DNA of 64,000 nt, from positions 42,471,807 through 42,535,806 of the forward strand of contig CM035170.1 of the NCBI GenBank assembly GCA_020205615.1, written 5' to 3'. A program made the translations under genes and the position numbers. The number at the start of each line of letters is the position of its first letter. The stretch's first letter is position 1. Below, piece after piece: positions 35,815 to 47,772 of the stretch. A model generated the notes under the pieces. That model worked only from the letters and a program-made list of their open reading frames with translations. It was not told where the DNA came from and did not search any database. This stretch comes from Panax quinquefolius. Its lineage: Eukaryota > Streptophyta > Magnoliopsida > Apiales > Araliaceae.

Positions 35815-37683
35815 TGTAAAATTCTGTAAATGAACTTGTAATTAACAACATTTTAGCATACATTCTTTTATTAATTACCAAAATAAATTAGGTCTTGTTT
35901 TAAATTGGTATCTCCCACTATTTTCTTCAAACTATATTACCCTCAATATCTATAGTTCGGCAATATCTTATTAAAGATAAGCTAGTGAGAATAAGGATCC
36001 CATTTTAAATATATATAGCCTTGTGTGTGCACAACAAACTATATATAAATAAATAGGTAGACAACTCTTGTCAATTACATCAACTATGTAACTCGTATTT
36101 TGCCTCTTAAATCATAATGGTCAAGTGTGTGCACATCCGAACTAAAATAATTTAAGTTAAGTCAGACACAACATTTCCATATAAGTGAAGAGAAAACTAC
36201 AGTCCTTGTGTGTGCACAACAAAGCAGTAATGTTTAATTCCTTATAAACATCATATATAATAAAAACAACATCTTAAATATTTAATAATTGCCTTGTGTG
36301 TGCACAACAAATTCATATTAAATATTCAATACTCTATTGTTTCTATCATGCTAGAAGGCGACGTTCGATATTCCAAATATCTTTGAACTTTACAACTTAA
36401 TATAAAAAATTTGAGGGGTTTGTTATTAATTTGTCTCATCTTGTTTAGCGCGCATGCACATATATATATAAAATACGCGTCATATTAATTAACATGTGAA
36501 GCATGTTTGCATAATATATAATATATATATAGTATAAGCATGCACATATAGAATACTATATTACCCGGATTGATTATGTACTTTTTATTCTAGTTTGGTT
36601 CACTAGAGCTACCAAGTGAACCAAAAAAGTCAAACCCTAGGGGTGCAAGAATTAATATTTAAATATAGCTATTACATTTAAACCCGGGCTCCATTACAAA
36701 CGGGTCTTCAAGCGCTCCTTGCCCCTTGATCTCTAATTCTTCAACATTAATTCTAACTATTCCTATTACAAAACTATTTTAAAATAAATAGAAACCTTGA
36801 TCAGCAGTCAAAGGGAAGTACATAGGTGGGAGATTGAATTTACATTTAGGAAAAATTAGAGAAGACGAGGTACGCAGACCCCATTTAATACAACCCATAC
36901 ATTCATGCATCCAACTAAAATAAAATCCAATCACATTGGTCAATAATCCATAATCAATCTCATTTATTATCATACACATCACCATATGCATCAATAAATA
37001 ACATTCATCTCATGAATAATAAACATTCAATATATATATTGATATCATTTAATTGGCAAAATTAGTTAGTATAAAATTTAATTTTGAATCAAAATAAACT
37101 CCTTTATTTTAATCCAAATTTAAATCAAAATAAAACTATTTTATTTTAATTTATCCAATTTTGAATAAAATAAACTATTTTATTTTAATCAAAATCTTTA
37201 ATCAAAATAAACTCTTTTATTTTAATTAATTATGGAATCCAATTCTAAGTAAAAAAAATTCTTTATTAAAGGAAACACGGATTCTCTTTCCCATTCACAA
37301 ATAAACTCCTTTATTTTGAATAATATGAAATCATATTTTATATCTAAATAAACTCCTTTATTTAAGGAAATTAGGATTCTCTTTCCTATTCACAAATAAA
37401 CTCTTTCATTTTGAATAATATGAAATCTTATTTCATATCTAAATAAACTCCTTTATTTAAGGAAACATGGAATCCAATTTCAACTCCAATTAGTTATCAT
37501 GGAATCCAATTCCAATTATAATTAGTTAGCATGAAATTCTAATTTTAAAATTAAAATAAACTCTTTTATTTTAATATTAAAATAAACCTTATATTTTAAA
37601 ATTAAAATAAACCTTTTATTTTAAAATTAAAATAAACCTTTTATTTTAAAATTAAAATAAACTTTTATTTTAATATTAAAATC

Positions 37684-37742
<59 letters not shown>

Positions 37743-38150
37743 CGTGATCCCTTTAATCCCAAGTGAATTATTCCTGTAACATATCACATATGTATAATAC
37801 GTGCACCAGGATATCCGAGAATCAAAACATGATCATGTAAATATTTGTTATCATGTGAATCACAGGAAGGCAGGAAAAGTTGTGAGTAATAATGAATCAA
37901 TTGATTACTATGTTATGTTATATATATATAAACAAAAATCATGTAACATATAAACATCCTGCAAGGAAGATCACCTTTTTGAAAACAATTCGCGAATTAC
38001 GAAATCAACCACGCCAAACAAGAATGACAGAACACGGAATTTTGCATTTTTTTAATTTTATACAATAAAATTATGCCCAATTAAATTGTTCTAAATACAT
38101 ATCAATATGCATATCAAATTAAAACAATTAATAATTCGCATAAAGGTTTG
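35815..38150 (-). other. F2 long AT-rich leader
   Basis: About 2.34 kb between PBS and gag, homologous to the F1 leader. It holds the hairpin TTGTG-loop-CACAA at 36021-36034, 36206-36219 and 36294-36307, plus a degenerate copy near 36123. Here the loop is CACA (TGTG on the plus strand) in every copy, unlike TCAC in F1. Repeated AATAAACTCCTTTATTTT blocks lie at 37085-37680. A TA microsatellite is at 37687-37738. Confidence 0.8.
37687..37738. repeat. (TA)n microsatellite
   Basis: About 26 uninterrupted TA units in the F2 leader. F1 has only broken TA runs at the matching place (about 12530-12680). Confidence 0.95.
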
Positions 38151-38162
38151 GCTCTGATGCCA
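38151..38162 (-). promoter_or_regulatory. F2 primer-binding site
   Basis: Minus strand TGGCATCAGAGC, one mismatch from the initiator tRNA-Met complement, one base inside the 5' LTR. Confidence 0.85.
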
Positions 38163-38163
38163 C

Positions 38164-40045
38164 TTTTAGGTTTGTATTATTCATGAACGCAATCAAATTG
38201 CACAAAATAAGCAGAAACGTGGAAAAATCAGAGTTTTAAAAATTTTACAAATCATATACCCGGATCACCCTTTATGCACAATTATTAATTAAAGGAAAAA
38301 GAAAGAACAAGAATTATACCCTTGAAGATCCGAGCTTCCTCAAGTACAAGTTCACTTCCAATCCTTTTCGCGTTCAATTTGAATCCACCGGGTTTGGTTC
38401 CTTCCTTTGATCAACGTTAGCCACCCAAGTCTTTGGCCTCTAGAGGTGATCCACCAAGGAAGAAAAAGAATTCAAGAAGATGAGTATTTGGCAAAACCCT
38501 AGTTTTCTATCTCTATAGAAAATGCGTACTCTCTCAACTATTGGATTTACGTATTCACGTGTTGTGAAAGTGCCAACACCTTCACCCATAATAAGACTCC
38601 TTTTATTTATAGATGTGGGCAACCCTCCTTAACAATTAAGGAATTGGGTTTTATTTAATTAATTAAATTCTTTTAATTAATTAAGCTCCCTAATCTTATT
38701 AGGGATAATTAATTAAACTCTTTTAATTAATTTGCCGCCTAATCCTATTAGGATATTTGAGAGTACTTTTATTAATTAATTCTCAAACTCCTTTAGGAAT
38801 TAAATAATAATAATAGTAATAATAATAATAAGACTCCTCTTATTCATTTATATTTAATATTTCTAAAATATTAAATAATAAATATTAAGCTATTTAATTT
38901 ATTCTATCACCATAGATTAAATTAAATATACTTAACTTATTATTACGATTATGCCATTAACTTCTTAAATAATTATTCTTCCTTTTATGGTGTGACCCTT
39001 TTAGGTTCTCCATATTAAATCGGTTGTGAATAAATCAATTAGAACAATTCTAATCTTATTTAAATAAATAAATTAAACTAATAATTTATTTAAATAAATA
39101 ATATTTATTCTACAATAAGGATAAGCCTCCCTAGCGATTAACGACTTTCCAGATAATATAGATTTCAACATTAATCATAAAAGAACCTTTGAGTAAATAG
39201 TTACCATACAATTCAATCCTTCCACCATACAATGTCCCAATTAAATATAAGACATGGAATTTCTATCAAGTCTTATTTTATTTAATTATATGTATTTTGA
39301 CTCTTAAATGCACAACCCCAAGTAATGCAAATTAGAAACACCTTTCTAATTTCATTCTGCCTTGGCCAAGGACTACTGGGTTGTCATTTATCGAATCGCA
39401 TAGGACATTTCTCTTCTTTTACTAGAAGTGGTAGATTCTTTATTGATCATACATTATCTCCATGTATAACTTATTATACCTAAGCATACACTTTGATATA
39501 CCCTAAGGGTCTTAAGGAATAAGTCATAGTATAACTCATCATACACAAGATACTATGATGATCTCAAGTCCAAGGATCACTTGTACTACTATCACTACAG
39601 GAATTCATATTGACAGGTAAGTAAAACTCCATTAGGTATTCCTTAGCAAGCCACGTTCAGTGAACCTATTCTCCAATAAGCACCTACATACTTGCTTTAG
39701 TGTCTCCACACAAATGATTATGAGATCAATCATCCTCATCCAATGAGCAAGCAACGTATGTACCAATCTATCCGGATTTACTAATTCCCAATTTAGTAAT
39801 CCAACGATTGGGAACTATTTTAGTTTTAAGCTTTCTAAGAATTTAGATCTCATTATAATGATCATCATCATTATTCTAAAAGCATTGCTTAAAACTATGG
39901 GTTTATCACATATTATAAAAAAGCATCATATAGATAATTAAAAGCCTTTAATAAATTAATACTTTTTATTAATAAATGAATAAGATTGTTACAAAGTATA
40001 TGCTTTATCATCAAACATGATTGGCTTGTATGCATACTACTTTCA
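38164..40045 (-). repeat. F2 5' LTR
   Basis: 1882 bp, minus-strand TGAAAGTAGTATGC (40045) to CCTAAAA (38164). TATA box at 38604-38611 on the minus strand. Very similar to 30961-32826. Confidence 0.92.
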
Positions 40046-40050
40046 TTAAC

Positions 40051-42258
40051 TCCGTTATTAAAGTCGATTCGACTTTCTATACTTCGTTACATTTTATTAA
40101 CGTTCTTACGTCCTTAGCCGACATTCGATCATTAATGGTTAATTACCAATGTTGAATGTCGTTCACATTTCACTCATTACGTATTTGCGTTCTTCGTTTA
40201 ATTTCCATTAAACCTTACCCATTCTTCTTACATTAACATCTTATAAGTGTTTTAAAGTAAGTCTCATTATGTACTTTAAGTACGTTTAACATCTTACTTT
40301 AGGTTTACATTCAAAAGGGAACTAAACCTAACTTGGTCAACTTTTTTCCCATCATTGGCGCCATTGTGGCGCGGCATCCTTTGTATATTAGTGGTATTGC
40401 TTGCTGAGAGTTAGTAGGGTACTCGATCGAGTCTCATTCAATGCATGGCCACCACTTTGTACTAGTTTTGGCGTTATGGCACGTAGAAGTCTGCACACCG
40501 CCAGCCAAAAATGAGATTTGGTTTCTTAACGAAACTCCCGGCTTCTTAATTTGTTCGTTTTACATCCGAATTGACCCATTCGAATACCTACAAGTCAGGA
40601 ATTACATCCTTTACGTGTTCATATAAGAATTTCATATTTTCGAATCCGTTAACTCGGAATTCACCTTTAAGTTCGTTTTTAAGCGTTCGTTTAACGTTTT
40701 CGCCCGTTCAATACTCATTTTCTTCGTTATAAGTCGGAATGCGACGATTCCTTCACCAACGACTCTTAATTACCTTATCTCATGTGTTGACATTGGAAAC
40801 CAACGTTTTTAAGTTACACGGCAACTTTTGACCTTAAATCCGGACTTTATGCGTTTTCGACGATTAACGTCTATTTCCGCAAAATCTGCCATAACTTCGT
40901 TACTAATGTTCTCTAACCCAAATCACATGGAATACTCCTTGGACTTCATATCTACATCCCAACCAATCAAGATGCACATATATTAGCTACAACGGTTTCC
41001 AAAATGTTCAATTATAACTAAGTTAACTTTCAAGACTTTCTATGGTTTTAACTCACGTAAACACTTACGATTTCTATTTGGTCATGACCTATCAATGATT
41101 TGGTCATTAAAAGGCATTCTTATATCTTCTCTATAAACATTCTCCACTCATCTACGATTCTTCTATGAGAAAGAAATCAAAAAGGATGAAGATTACGGTT
41201 TATAGGAATTTACCTTTGAAGTAGTTAACGTTCTTGATAAACGTCTTTTGGTTTGCTTGGAAGTAGAAGGATTATAGGATTCTAGCTCTTTTCTCTCTCT
41301 CAAATATGTTGGACAAACTTTGTAAAACAACAAAAATCCAACTCTTAGCTTTCTATTTATAGAAAACCAAATGAGGGCAAAAATGTCCAATTTTCCACCT
41401 CCTTACTTAATTACCACTTTGTCACCAAGAAAAGCACTTGGTGACCAAGTGATACACTTGGCTTGCACACCAAGTGGCCGGCCCACCATGCCCATGGGTC
41501 ATACCCATGGGTTTTACCCATCCCTTGACCCACCGGTTCGACCCGCGGTTTACTTTTTGGATTGGGCTTGACATAAAAACATTGGGCTTTAATCAATCTA
41601 ATATTAGGACTTGACTTGGGCTTGTATAATTAATTTATTGGGCTTGTTTATTAATTCAAGTCCAATTGGATTGGATAAAATCCTTAACTCATACTCTAAT
41701 AATACAACTCGTATTCTACGCGTATTACTCGCGTATTCTCTTCGTATAATATTCATATAATACTCGTATTATACGTCGTACTATTCTTCATATCATACTC
41801 GTATACATACTAGTATTATACTCATATTCCTTACGTATAATAATCGAAACGGCTATACGCATTACATTTCCCTTTCGGAAACCTCTTTCACAAACCCTTA
41901 GGTTTTAAGTCTGCAGGCGAAAACTTCATTTTCCATAACAGAAATATTATTGGATATTCCATAATATCATCATATTCTAACATTACGCGTTTCTCAAAGT
42001 CTCAAACCCTAGCTCTGAACGTCATTGGATGAATAGTGTTTTTACGAAAACAATCTCAGAAAACCTTCGCTCTCGTCTTGATAATTCACAACAATTAATT
42101 CTAGCACAAAGCCAGAATACTAAGCACATCTACACATTCTAGGTCATACAACAACCTTCGAACATCTTACTCATATAATAACTCAATAAAATTCATTTAA
42201 TCCACATAATCACATAAAAATTTAATTCATTGAAAATTCGAAATTCTCGGGCGTTACA
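40051..42258 (-). repeat. C 3' LTR, right piece
   Basis: Matches 49105-51327. On the minus strand the LTR begins TGTAACGCCCGAGAATTTCG at 42258. TATA box at 41354-41361 (minus). One patch, about 40350-40510, differs strongly from its partner (49405-49565) while both flanks are nearly identical. Plus-strand frames here are not genes. Confidence 0.92.
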
Positions 42259-42295
42259 TTCTTCCCTCCTTATAAAGATTCTGTCCCCAGAATCT
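42259..42295 (-). promoter_or_regulatory. C polypurine tract with perfect upstream hairpin
   Basis: Minus strand TTATAAGGAGGGAAGAA next to the LTR. Directly upstream is a perfect 8-bp stem AGATTCTG/CAGAATCT with a four-base loop GGGA (42276-42295). A2 has the same design with a different stem (53561-53580). Confidence 0.88.
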
Positions 42296-42303
42296 CGCTA
42301 TTC

Positions 42304-43606
42304 TTACATAAATAAATGAGGAAACTTTTCCTTCATTTTACTTTCGAGCTCCCACGTTGCTTCTTCAGCATCGTGGTTACTCCAAATTACCTTTATAGAA
42401 GGTATTACTTTATTTCTCAAGACTTGTTCCTTCCTATCAATAATCTGAATCGGAAGTTCTTCATACGTTAAGTCTTTTTCTACTTGAATAGACTCATACT
42501 CTATTACATGCTTATAGTCCGGTTTATAAGGACGCAACACAGACACGTGAAACACATTGTGTATTCTTTCCATTTCTGGAGGTAAGGCTACTTCATAAGC
42601 TACCTCCCCTATCCTTCTTAAAATCTCAAAAGGTCCTACAAACCTCGAACTTAACTTCCCTTTCTTTCCAAAATATATCTTCCCTTTCCAAGGCGATACT
42701 TTTAGAAAGACATAAGACCTACTTCAAACTCCTCTTCTCTCGATGAGGATCTCGCATACTTCCGTTGTCTCATCTTGAGCCACTACTAATAGAGCTCTTA
42801 TCGACTTTACCATGTCTGCCGTTTGTTGTACCATCTCAGGTCCCAACATTCGACGTTCACCTACTTCGTCCCAACAAAGTGGTGTTCTACACTTCCGTCC
42901 ATATAACGCTTCGTAAGGCAGCATGCCTATACTAGCGTGAAAACTATTGTTGTAAGCAAATTCTACCAACGGTAGATGTTCGTCCCAACTCCCTTTGAAA
43001 TCCATAACGCAAGATCTTAACATATCTTCTAGCATTTGAATTGTCTGTTCACTTTGCCCATCCGTCTGTGGATGATACGCCGTACTTAATCTTAAATGTG
43101 TTCCCATTTGCTCTTGTAAACTCCTCCAAAAGTTCGACATGAATCGTGGATCACGATCGGACACAATCGAAACAGGTACTCCATGTCTAGAAATGATTTC
43201 TTTGACATAAAGCTTAGCTAACTGCTCTAAATTATACCTAACTCCTATTGGTAGAAAATGAGCAGATTTAGTTAACCGATCCACTATTACCCAAATAGCA
43301 TCGTATCCCTTTCTCGTCGTTGGAAGTCCCACCACAAAGTCCATGGTGATATGCTCCCATTTCCACTCCTAATCTCCAGGTGGTTGTATCACCCACTTTC
43401 GGTCTTTGGTGTTCAGCCTTAACTTTCTGACAAGTTAAGCATTTACTAACATATTCTGCAATCTCCCTCTTCATGTTCGGCTACCAAAAGTTCTAACGAT
43501 GGTCTTGATACATCTTAGTACTACCAGGATGTATCGAGTACCTCGAACTATGGGCCTCACACATAATCTCTTCCTTCAACTCAGAATTATTTGGAACCCA
43601 AATTCT
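42304..43606 (-). pseudogene. C integrase and chromodomain (pol 3' part)
   Basis: The zinc-binding HHCC region spans about 43560-43420, ending [14 protein letters not shown], with frame breaks around 43480. The catalytic core (43344-42724) has the three acidic positions of a DDE integrase: [24 protein letters not shown] and SEQTIQMLEDML. The frame is lost between about 42722 and 42574. The C-terminal piece (42573-42304) reads NVFHVSVLRPYKPDY, then a chromodomain-like VIWSNHDAEEATWELES. That terminal chromodomain places C in the Tekay/Del chromoviruses, where it is thought to guide insertion to chromatin. It is broken by at least three lesions. Confidence 0.9.
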
Positions 43607-45000
43607 TCATTCAAAACGAAGTAAACCTTCTTTATCAAGGTTATACTTAGTCTTCACGTCATCCTTCATTATCTTCTTCATCTGTTTGCATTCTTCAGTA
43701 CTCAACTGTACTTCCTTAACCCGTTCCACTATCGTTGGTCGAGTTTCTATTGCAAATAACATCTCCCTCGTTTCCCTTGGTAACTTAACTTCTAATTCCA
43801 TCCTCGCCATCTCTATTATTAACTCATTATGAGTCGTTAACATTGACAACTTCTCTATAGCCTTCCGACTTAATGCATCGGCTATATTCGCCTTCCCTGG
43901 ATGATATAAGATATCACAGTCATAATCTTTTATCAATTCTAACCACCTTCTCTGACTCATGTTCAACTCCTTCTGTGTGAAGATATATTTCAGACTTTTA
44001 TGGTCCGTGTATATCTCACATTTTTCCCCGTATAAATAATGTCTCCATATTTCTAATGCAAACACTACAGCTGCCAGTTCTAGGTCATGAGTAGGATATA
44101 CCTTCTCGTAATCCTTTAACTGACGTGACGCATACGCAATGACCTTGCCATGCTGCATAAGCACGCAACCTAGTCCTCTATGCTAAACATCGCTATAAAC
44201 TACAAAATTCCCCGTATCATCTGGTAAAGATAATATAGGTGCCTCACTCAACCTCCGTTTTAGTTCTTGAAAACTATGCTCACACTTTTCTGTCCACTCA
44301 TACTTCACCGATTTTCTTGTCAGATTTGTCAGTGGAGTAACTAATTTAGAAAAGTCCTGAATGAACCTTCTATAGTATCCCGCTAACCCCAGAAAACTCC
44401 TAACCTCGGTTGGAATTTTTGGTTGCTCCCACTCATTCACCGCTTCTACCTTCACCGGATCTACTTGATATGCCATCTTTCTACATAACATGTCCTAGAA
44501 ATCGCACTTTTTTCGAGCCAAAATTCACACTTAGTGAATTTTGCATACAACTTCTCCCTCCGTAGGGTTTCCAACACTATTCTTAGATGTTCAGCATGAT
44601 CTTCTGGCGTCTTAGAATAGACTAGAATATCATCAATGAACACTACGATGAACTGGTCCAAATACTGTTTGAACACTCTGTTCATCATATCCATGAATGC
44701 GGCTGGCGCATTTGTCAACCCAAACGACATAACCAAACACTCGTAATGCCCATAACGAGTTCTGAACGCCGTCTTAGGTATATCTTCCTTCCTCACCTTC
44801 AGTTGATGATACTCCGTGCGCAAATCTATTTTAGAAAAATACTTTTCCCCTTTCAACTGATCAAATAGATCATCGATCCTGGGCAACAGGTATTTATTCT
44901 TAATCGTTAACTTGTTCAACTCCCGATAGTCGATACAAAGTCGATATAAAGTCGTGACGATCCGTCCTTTTTCTTTATAAACAACACCGGTGCTCCCCAC
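43607..45000 (-). pseudogene. C reverse transcriptase and RNase H
   Basis: RT runs from [17 protein letters not shown] (about 44935) through [14 protein letters not shown] and the catalytic [12 protein letters not shown] (FIDD at 44629-44640). The thumb/connection part is 44491-44183 and RNase H 44164-43607 ([48 protein letters not shown]). Breaks: an 11-bp tandem duplication at 44933-44954, an extra A in a six-A run near 44507, a TAG at about 44183 and a stop at 43607. The active-site residues are intact, so disabling is recent. Confidence 0.92.
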
Positions 45001-45830
45001 GGTGACACACTTGGTTGAATGTACTTTCTGTCTAATAGTTCCTGTAACTGAACCATTAACTCCTTCATCTCAACTAGCGCCATCCTATATGGTGCCTTTG
45101 AAATCGGTGTCGTACCTGGTAACAAATCAATCACAAACTCTACATCCCTATCCGGCGGAATACCCGGTAACTCCTCCGAAAATACATCTACGAATTCTTG
45201 AACCACCGCTATCTGTTCCAATGATGTTCCCACTCTTTGGGTATCCACCACGTGACACAGAAAACCCTTACACCCCTTCTTCAGCATCTTCCTAGCTTGT
45301 GTCATGGTTAGACAACAAGAACGTCCCGGTGATTTATTTCCATAAAACACCACCTCAGGTTTCTTAGGAAGCCTTAGGTTCACACTCTTTCTATGACAAT
45401 CTATTATTGCTTTATGGTTAATTAACCAATCCATACCGAGAATCACATCGAATTCTCTTAACCTTATCGGTAAAAGATCTACCGATAATCTATTACCCTT
45501 GATATCTACAAAATAATTCCTATGAATATGTTCAATGGGAACTATCTCCTCGTTTGCTACCTTAACGTCTAAAGGTATTTCTAACTTTTCAGGATTTAAT
45601 CGCAATCGTTGAGCAAATCCACATGCTATAAAAGAACAAGTAGCACCCGAGTCAAATAACACGTAAGCATTTATTTCGTTAACTGGAATGATACCTGCTA
45701 CTACATCCGTTGATGCAACCGCATCTTGGACTGTCATATTAAACGTTCGGGCTGAGGGTCTACCCACTGATGGTGTTGGTCCAGTAATGGCCAAAGTACC
45801 ACTACCAGAACCCTTATTACCCTCCCCCTT
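44955..45830 (-). pseudogene. C protease and RT N-terminus
   Basis: Open from about 45830. The aspartic protease has YVLFDSGATCSF, with the DSG at about 45645-45653, and the flap/second motif LREFDVILGMDWL. After it comes the RT entry region LPGIPPDRDVEFVIDLLPG, then [19 protein letters not shown]. The frame is then thrown by the 11-bp duplication. It is joined to gag by a one-base frame offset just after LKKGGG (45817). Most chromoviruses have one gag-pol frame, so this may be a lost base in a G run or a genuine frameshift site. Confidence 0.9.
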
Positions 45831-46833
45831 TCTTCAGGTAATTTCTTGCCATGCGGTCTACCGACCCACAAACAAAACATCCCCGGCTTTTCTTAGGATT
45901 AGGACAGTTAGGAGATATATGACCCTGCTGCCCACAGTTATAACAACCAGTCTTCCCTTTCAGGCAGACTCCAAGATGAGTCTTACCGCATGTCTTACAT
46001 GCCTCCATCCTCCGTTTAGGATCCCCTTGTTTTGCCCTAGTATTTCCAGGGTTAAAATTCTTCCTCTTAGGCATATTGCCACTTCCACTGGCAACCTCTA
46101 CCTTATTTCCTCCTTCTCCCTTACTCTTATTCTTCCTATCTTTGTGGTATTGGGTCAACGCCTTGCTACCACCCTCCGCTATTATCGCCTTCTCCAGAAT
46201 GGTCCCATAGGAAGCACTCTGAAAAATCGATATCCTACTATAGAGCCAGGGTTTTAGGCCCTGCTCAAACCTACAAGCCTTCCTCTCCTCCGTGTCCACT
46301 TGGTGTGGAGCAAACCTTGCCAGTTCATTGAATTTGGCCGCGTATTTGGGAACAGTCATGTCCCCCTGCTTATGTTCTAAGAACTTAATCTCCATTCTCC
46401 TTTGCATGCTAGTAGGGAAATAGTTCTCGAAGAATACCTTCTTAAACTGTTCCCATATAACAGCTTCCGCTCCAGCCCCACCCTGGTGAGCCTCCCACCA
46501 GTTGTTGGCTTCCCCCTTCATCATATAGGTCACAAAAGAGGTCTTTTGCGCCTCAGCTACGTTTGTAATAACAAACACCTTCTCTATTTCCTTGACCCAT
46601 ATCTGGGCCTCCATTGGGTCCGTTGTTCCCTTAAATTCGGGTGGACCTACACTTTTAAATTCTTTAAAAGTAGTCGTTCGGGCTACTCTAGGTCCTGCGG
46701 GTGCTCTACCCCCGGCTTGGTTAAATGCAGTCGTTAATAAATTAACGAACTCTTGCATTGGGTTATTAGGACCCCCCTCATTATCATTATGCGATTCTGC
46801 CTCTTGGTTACGTTGTTTTCTTCTTGGCGGCAT
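45817..46833 (-). CDS. gag: C Gag
   Basis: 338 codons, intact, starting MPPRRKQRNQEAE at 46833. It holds a capsid-like Retrotrans_gag domain (FKEFKSVGPPEFKGTTDP at about residue 55, then KKVFFENYFPTSMQRRME). The C-terminal zinc region has one good CCHC knuckle, CYNCGQQGHISPNC, and two incomplete ones around it (CKTCGKTHLGVC and CFVCGSVDRMARN). Gag would assemble particles and package element RNA. A stop follows GGG, and pol continues in the next frame. Confidence 0.88.
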   Translation of the reverse strand: MPPRRKQRNQEAESHNDNEGGPNNPMQEFVNLLTTAFNQAGGRAPAGPRVARTTTFKEFKSVGPPEFKGTTDPMEAQIWVKEIEKVFVITNVAEAQKTSFVTYMMKGEANNWWEAHQGGAGAEAVIWEQFKKVFFENYFPTSMQRRMEIKFLEHKQGDMTVPKYAAKFNELARFAPHQVDTEERKACRFEQGLKPWLYSRISIFQSASYGTILEKAIIAEGGSKALTQYHKDRKNKSKGEGGNKVEVASGSGNMPKRKNFNPGNTRAKQGDPKRRMEACKTCGKTHLGVCLKGKTGCYNCGQQGHISPNCPNPKKSRGCFVCGSVDRMARNYLKKGGG

Positions 46834-47133
46834 TTCTAATTAAATAAATAAATTTCCGTTATTACTTATTTACTTACTTCGTTATTAGTCGTCAAACAAT
46901 TGGACAATAACTCATACAATCAAAGCAAATTAAACATAAAAACTTCCTTATATAAAAATGCTTCTTTATAGTTCAAAACTATTTACAAGTTGTTTTCCAT
47001 AGCCCAAAAGCTATTACATATACATCCCGCGATTGACTTCTACAAAAATTGGGATTTACAAACAAAAGACTACCCTTTAATTATACAAAAGAGGGTTTTA
47101 CATCACTACACAAAAGTATTCACCATACTATTC

Positions 47134-47772
47134 CTAATACTGTCTAACAACATTCTCATGCTTCTGGTTCACTAGAATCAACACAATATCTCGACTTATA
47201 GTATGTCGAGTCTGTCCCGACTCAATAGAATAACAAGCTATCTTAAGCTTGAAATCCTCGTGCGCACTGTCATTTATATATGACATTCGTGCTATCTTCT
47301 GGTCTTTTTCAACCAGTTTCTTGCGAAGTTCTATGACCTCAATCTTATAGTCCTGGGCCTTGTCAGTCATGAGCACTTTCTCATCATGCTCTATCTCATA
47401 GTCTGACTCTGCAGACTCTTTTGCCCCATAGAGATCACTGATCTCTTCCTTCTGGTGTTGCACCATATTGTGCAGTTGCACGTTACGGTCAAGCACTGAG
47501 AGGTACATTGCCCTCATAGTCTCGGTAGGTGTAGACTCTAGGGCAGGCATCACCGTATTAATCGATGTTACCTCCATGTCATCCTCCACATCAATCATCA
47601 TATTTAAATATGATGTTATCCCCATGGTCTCCTCCGAATAATCCTCTTCCGAGTAATATTCCTTAGCCTTTGACTCTTCTAGAATCACTACAGGTATGTC
47701 TGCTATAGGCACAGGTACTGTCTCAACTCGGTTCACGGACTCCGTGCTGATCACATGTATATCCCTGTACAT
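47134..47772 (-). CDS. C extra ORF upstream of gag, coiled-coil protein of unknown function
   Basis: 212 codons from ATG at 47772 to TAG at 47134, same strand as gag, between PBS and gag. I do not recognise a family. The first half is acidic (EEDYSEET and DVEDDMEV). The second half reads as a heptad coiled coil (YLSVLDRNVQLHNMVQHQKE, then KIEVIELRKKLVEKDQKIAR). It stays fully open although the downstream pol has several lesions. No membrane segment or signal peptide seen. Upstream extra ORFs are known from some gypsy lineages (for example Ogre/Tat), less so from Tekay. Confidence 0.6.
   Translation of the reverse strand: MYRDIHVISTESVNRVETVPVPIADIPVVILEESKAKEYYSEEDYSEETMGITSYLNMMIDVEDDMEVTSINTVMPALESTPTETMRAMYLSVLDRNVQLHNMVQHQKEEISDLYGAKESAESDYEIEHDEKVLMTDKAQDYKIEVIELRKKLVEKDQKIARMSYINDSAHEDFKLKIACYSIESGQTRHTISRDIVLILVNQKHENVVRQY

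Larger units (their letters stand above)
30961..40045 (-). mobile_element. Element F2: decayed Ty1/copia, sister copy of F1
   Basis: Minus strand. 5' LTR 38164-40045, internal 32827-38163 (5337 bp, against 5357 in F1), 3' LTR 30961-32826. Target duplication TTAAC (30956-30960, 40046-40050). Gag and pol remnants match those of F1 block by block, including shared damage. It lies in C's 3' LTR. F1 and F2 form an inverted repeat of several kb. Confidence 0.93.

Noticed and set aside
41193..41390. Minus-strand frame of 65 codons, repeated almost exactly at 50249-50446.
   Set aside because: It lies at the same position in the two LTRs of C, so conservation is explained by LTR identity at insertion. 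It overlaps the TATA region and shows no family.
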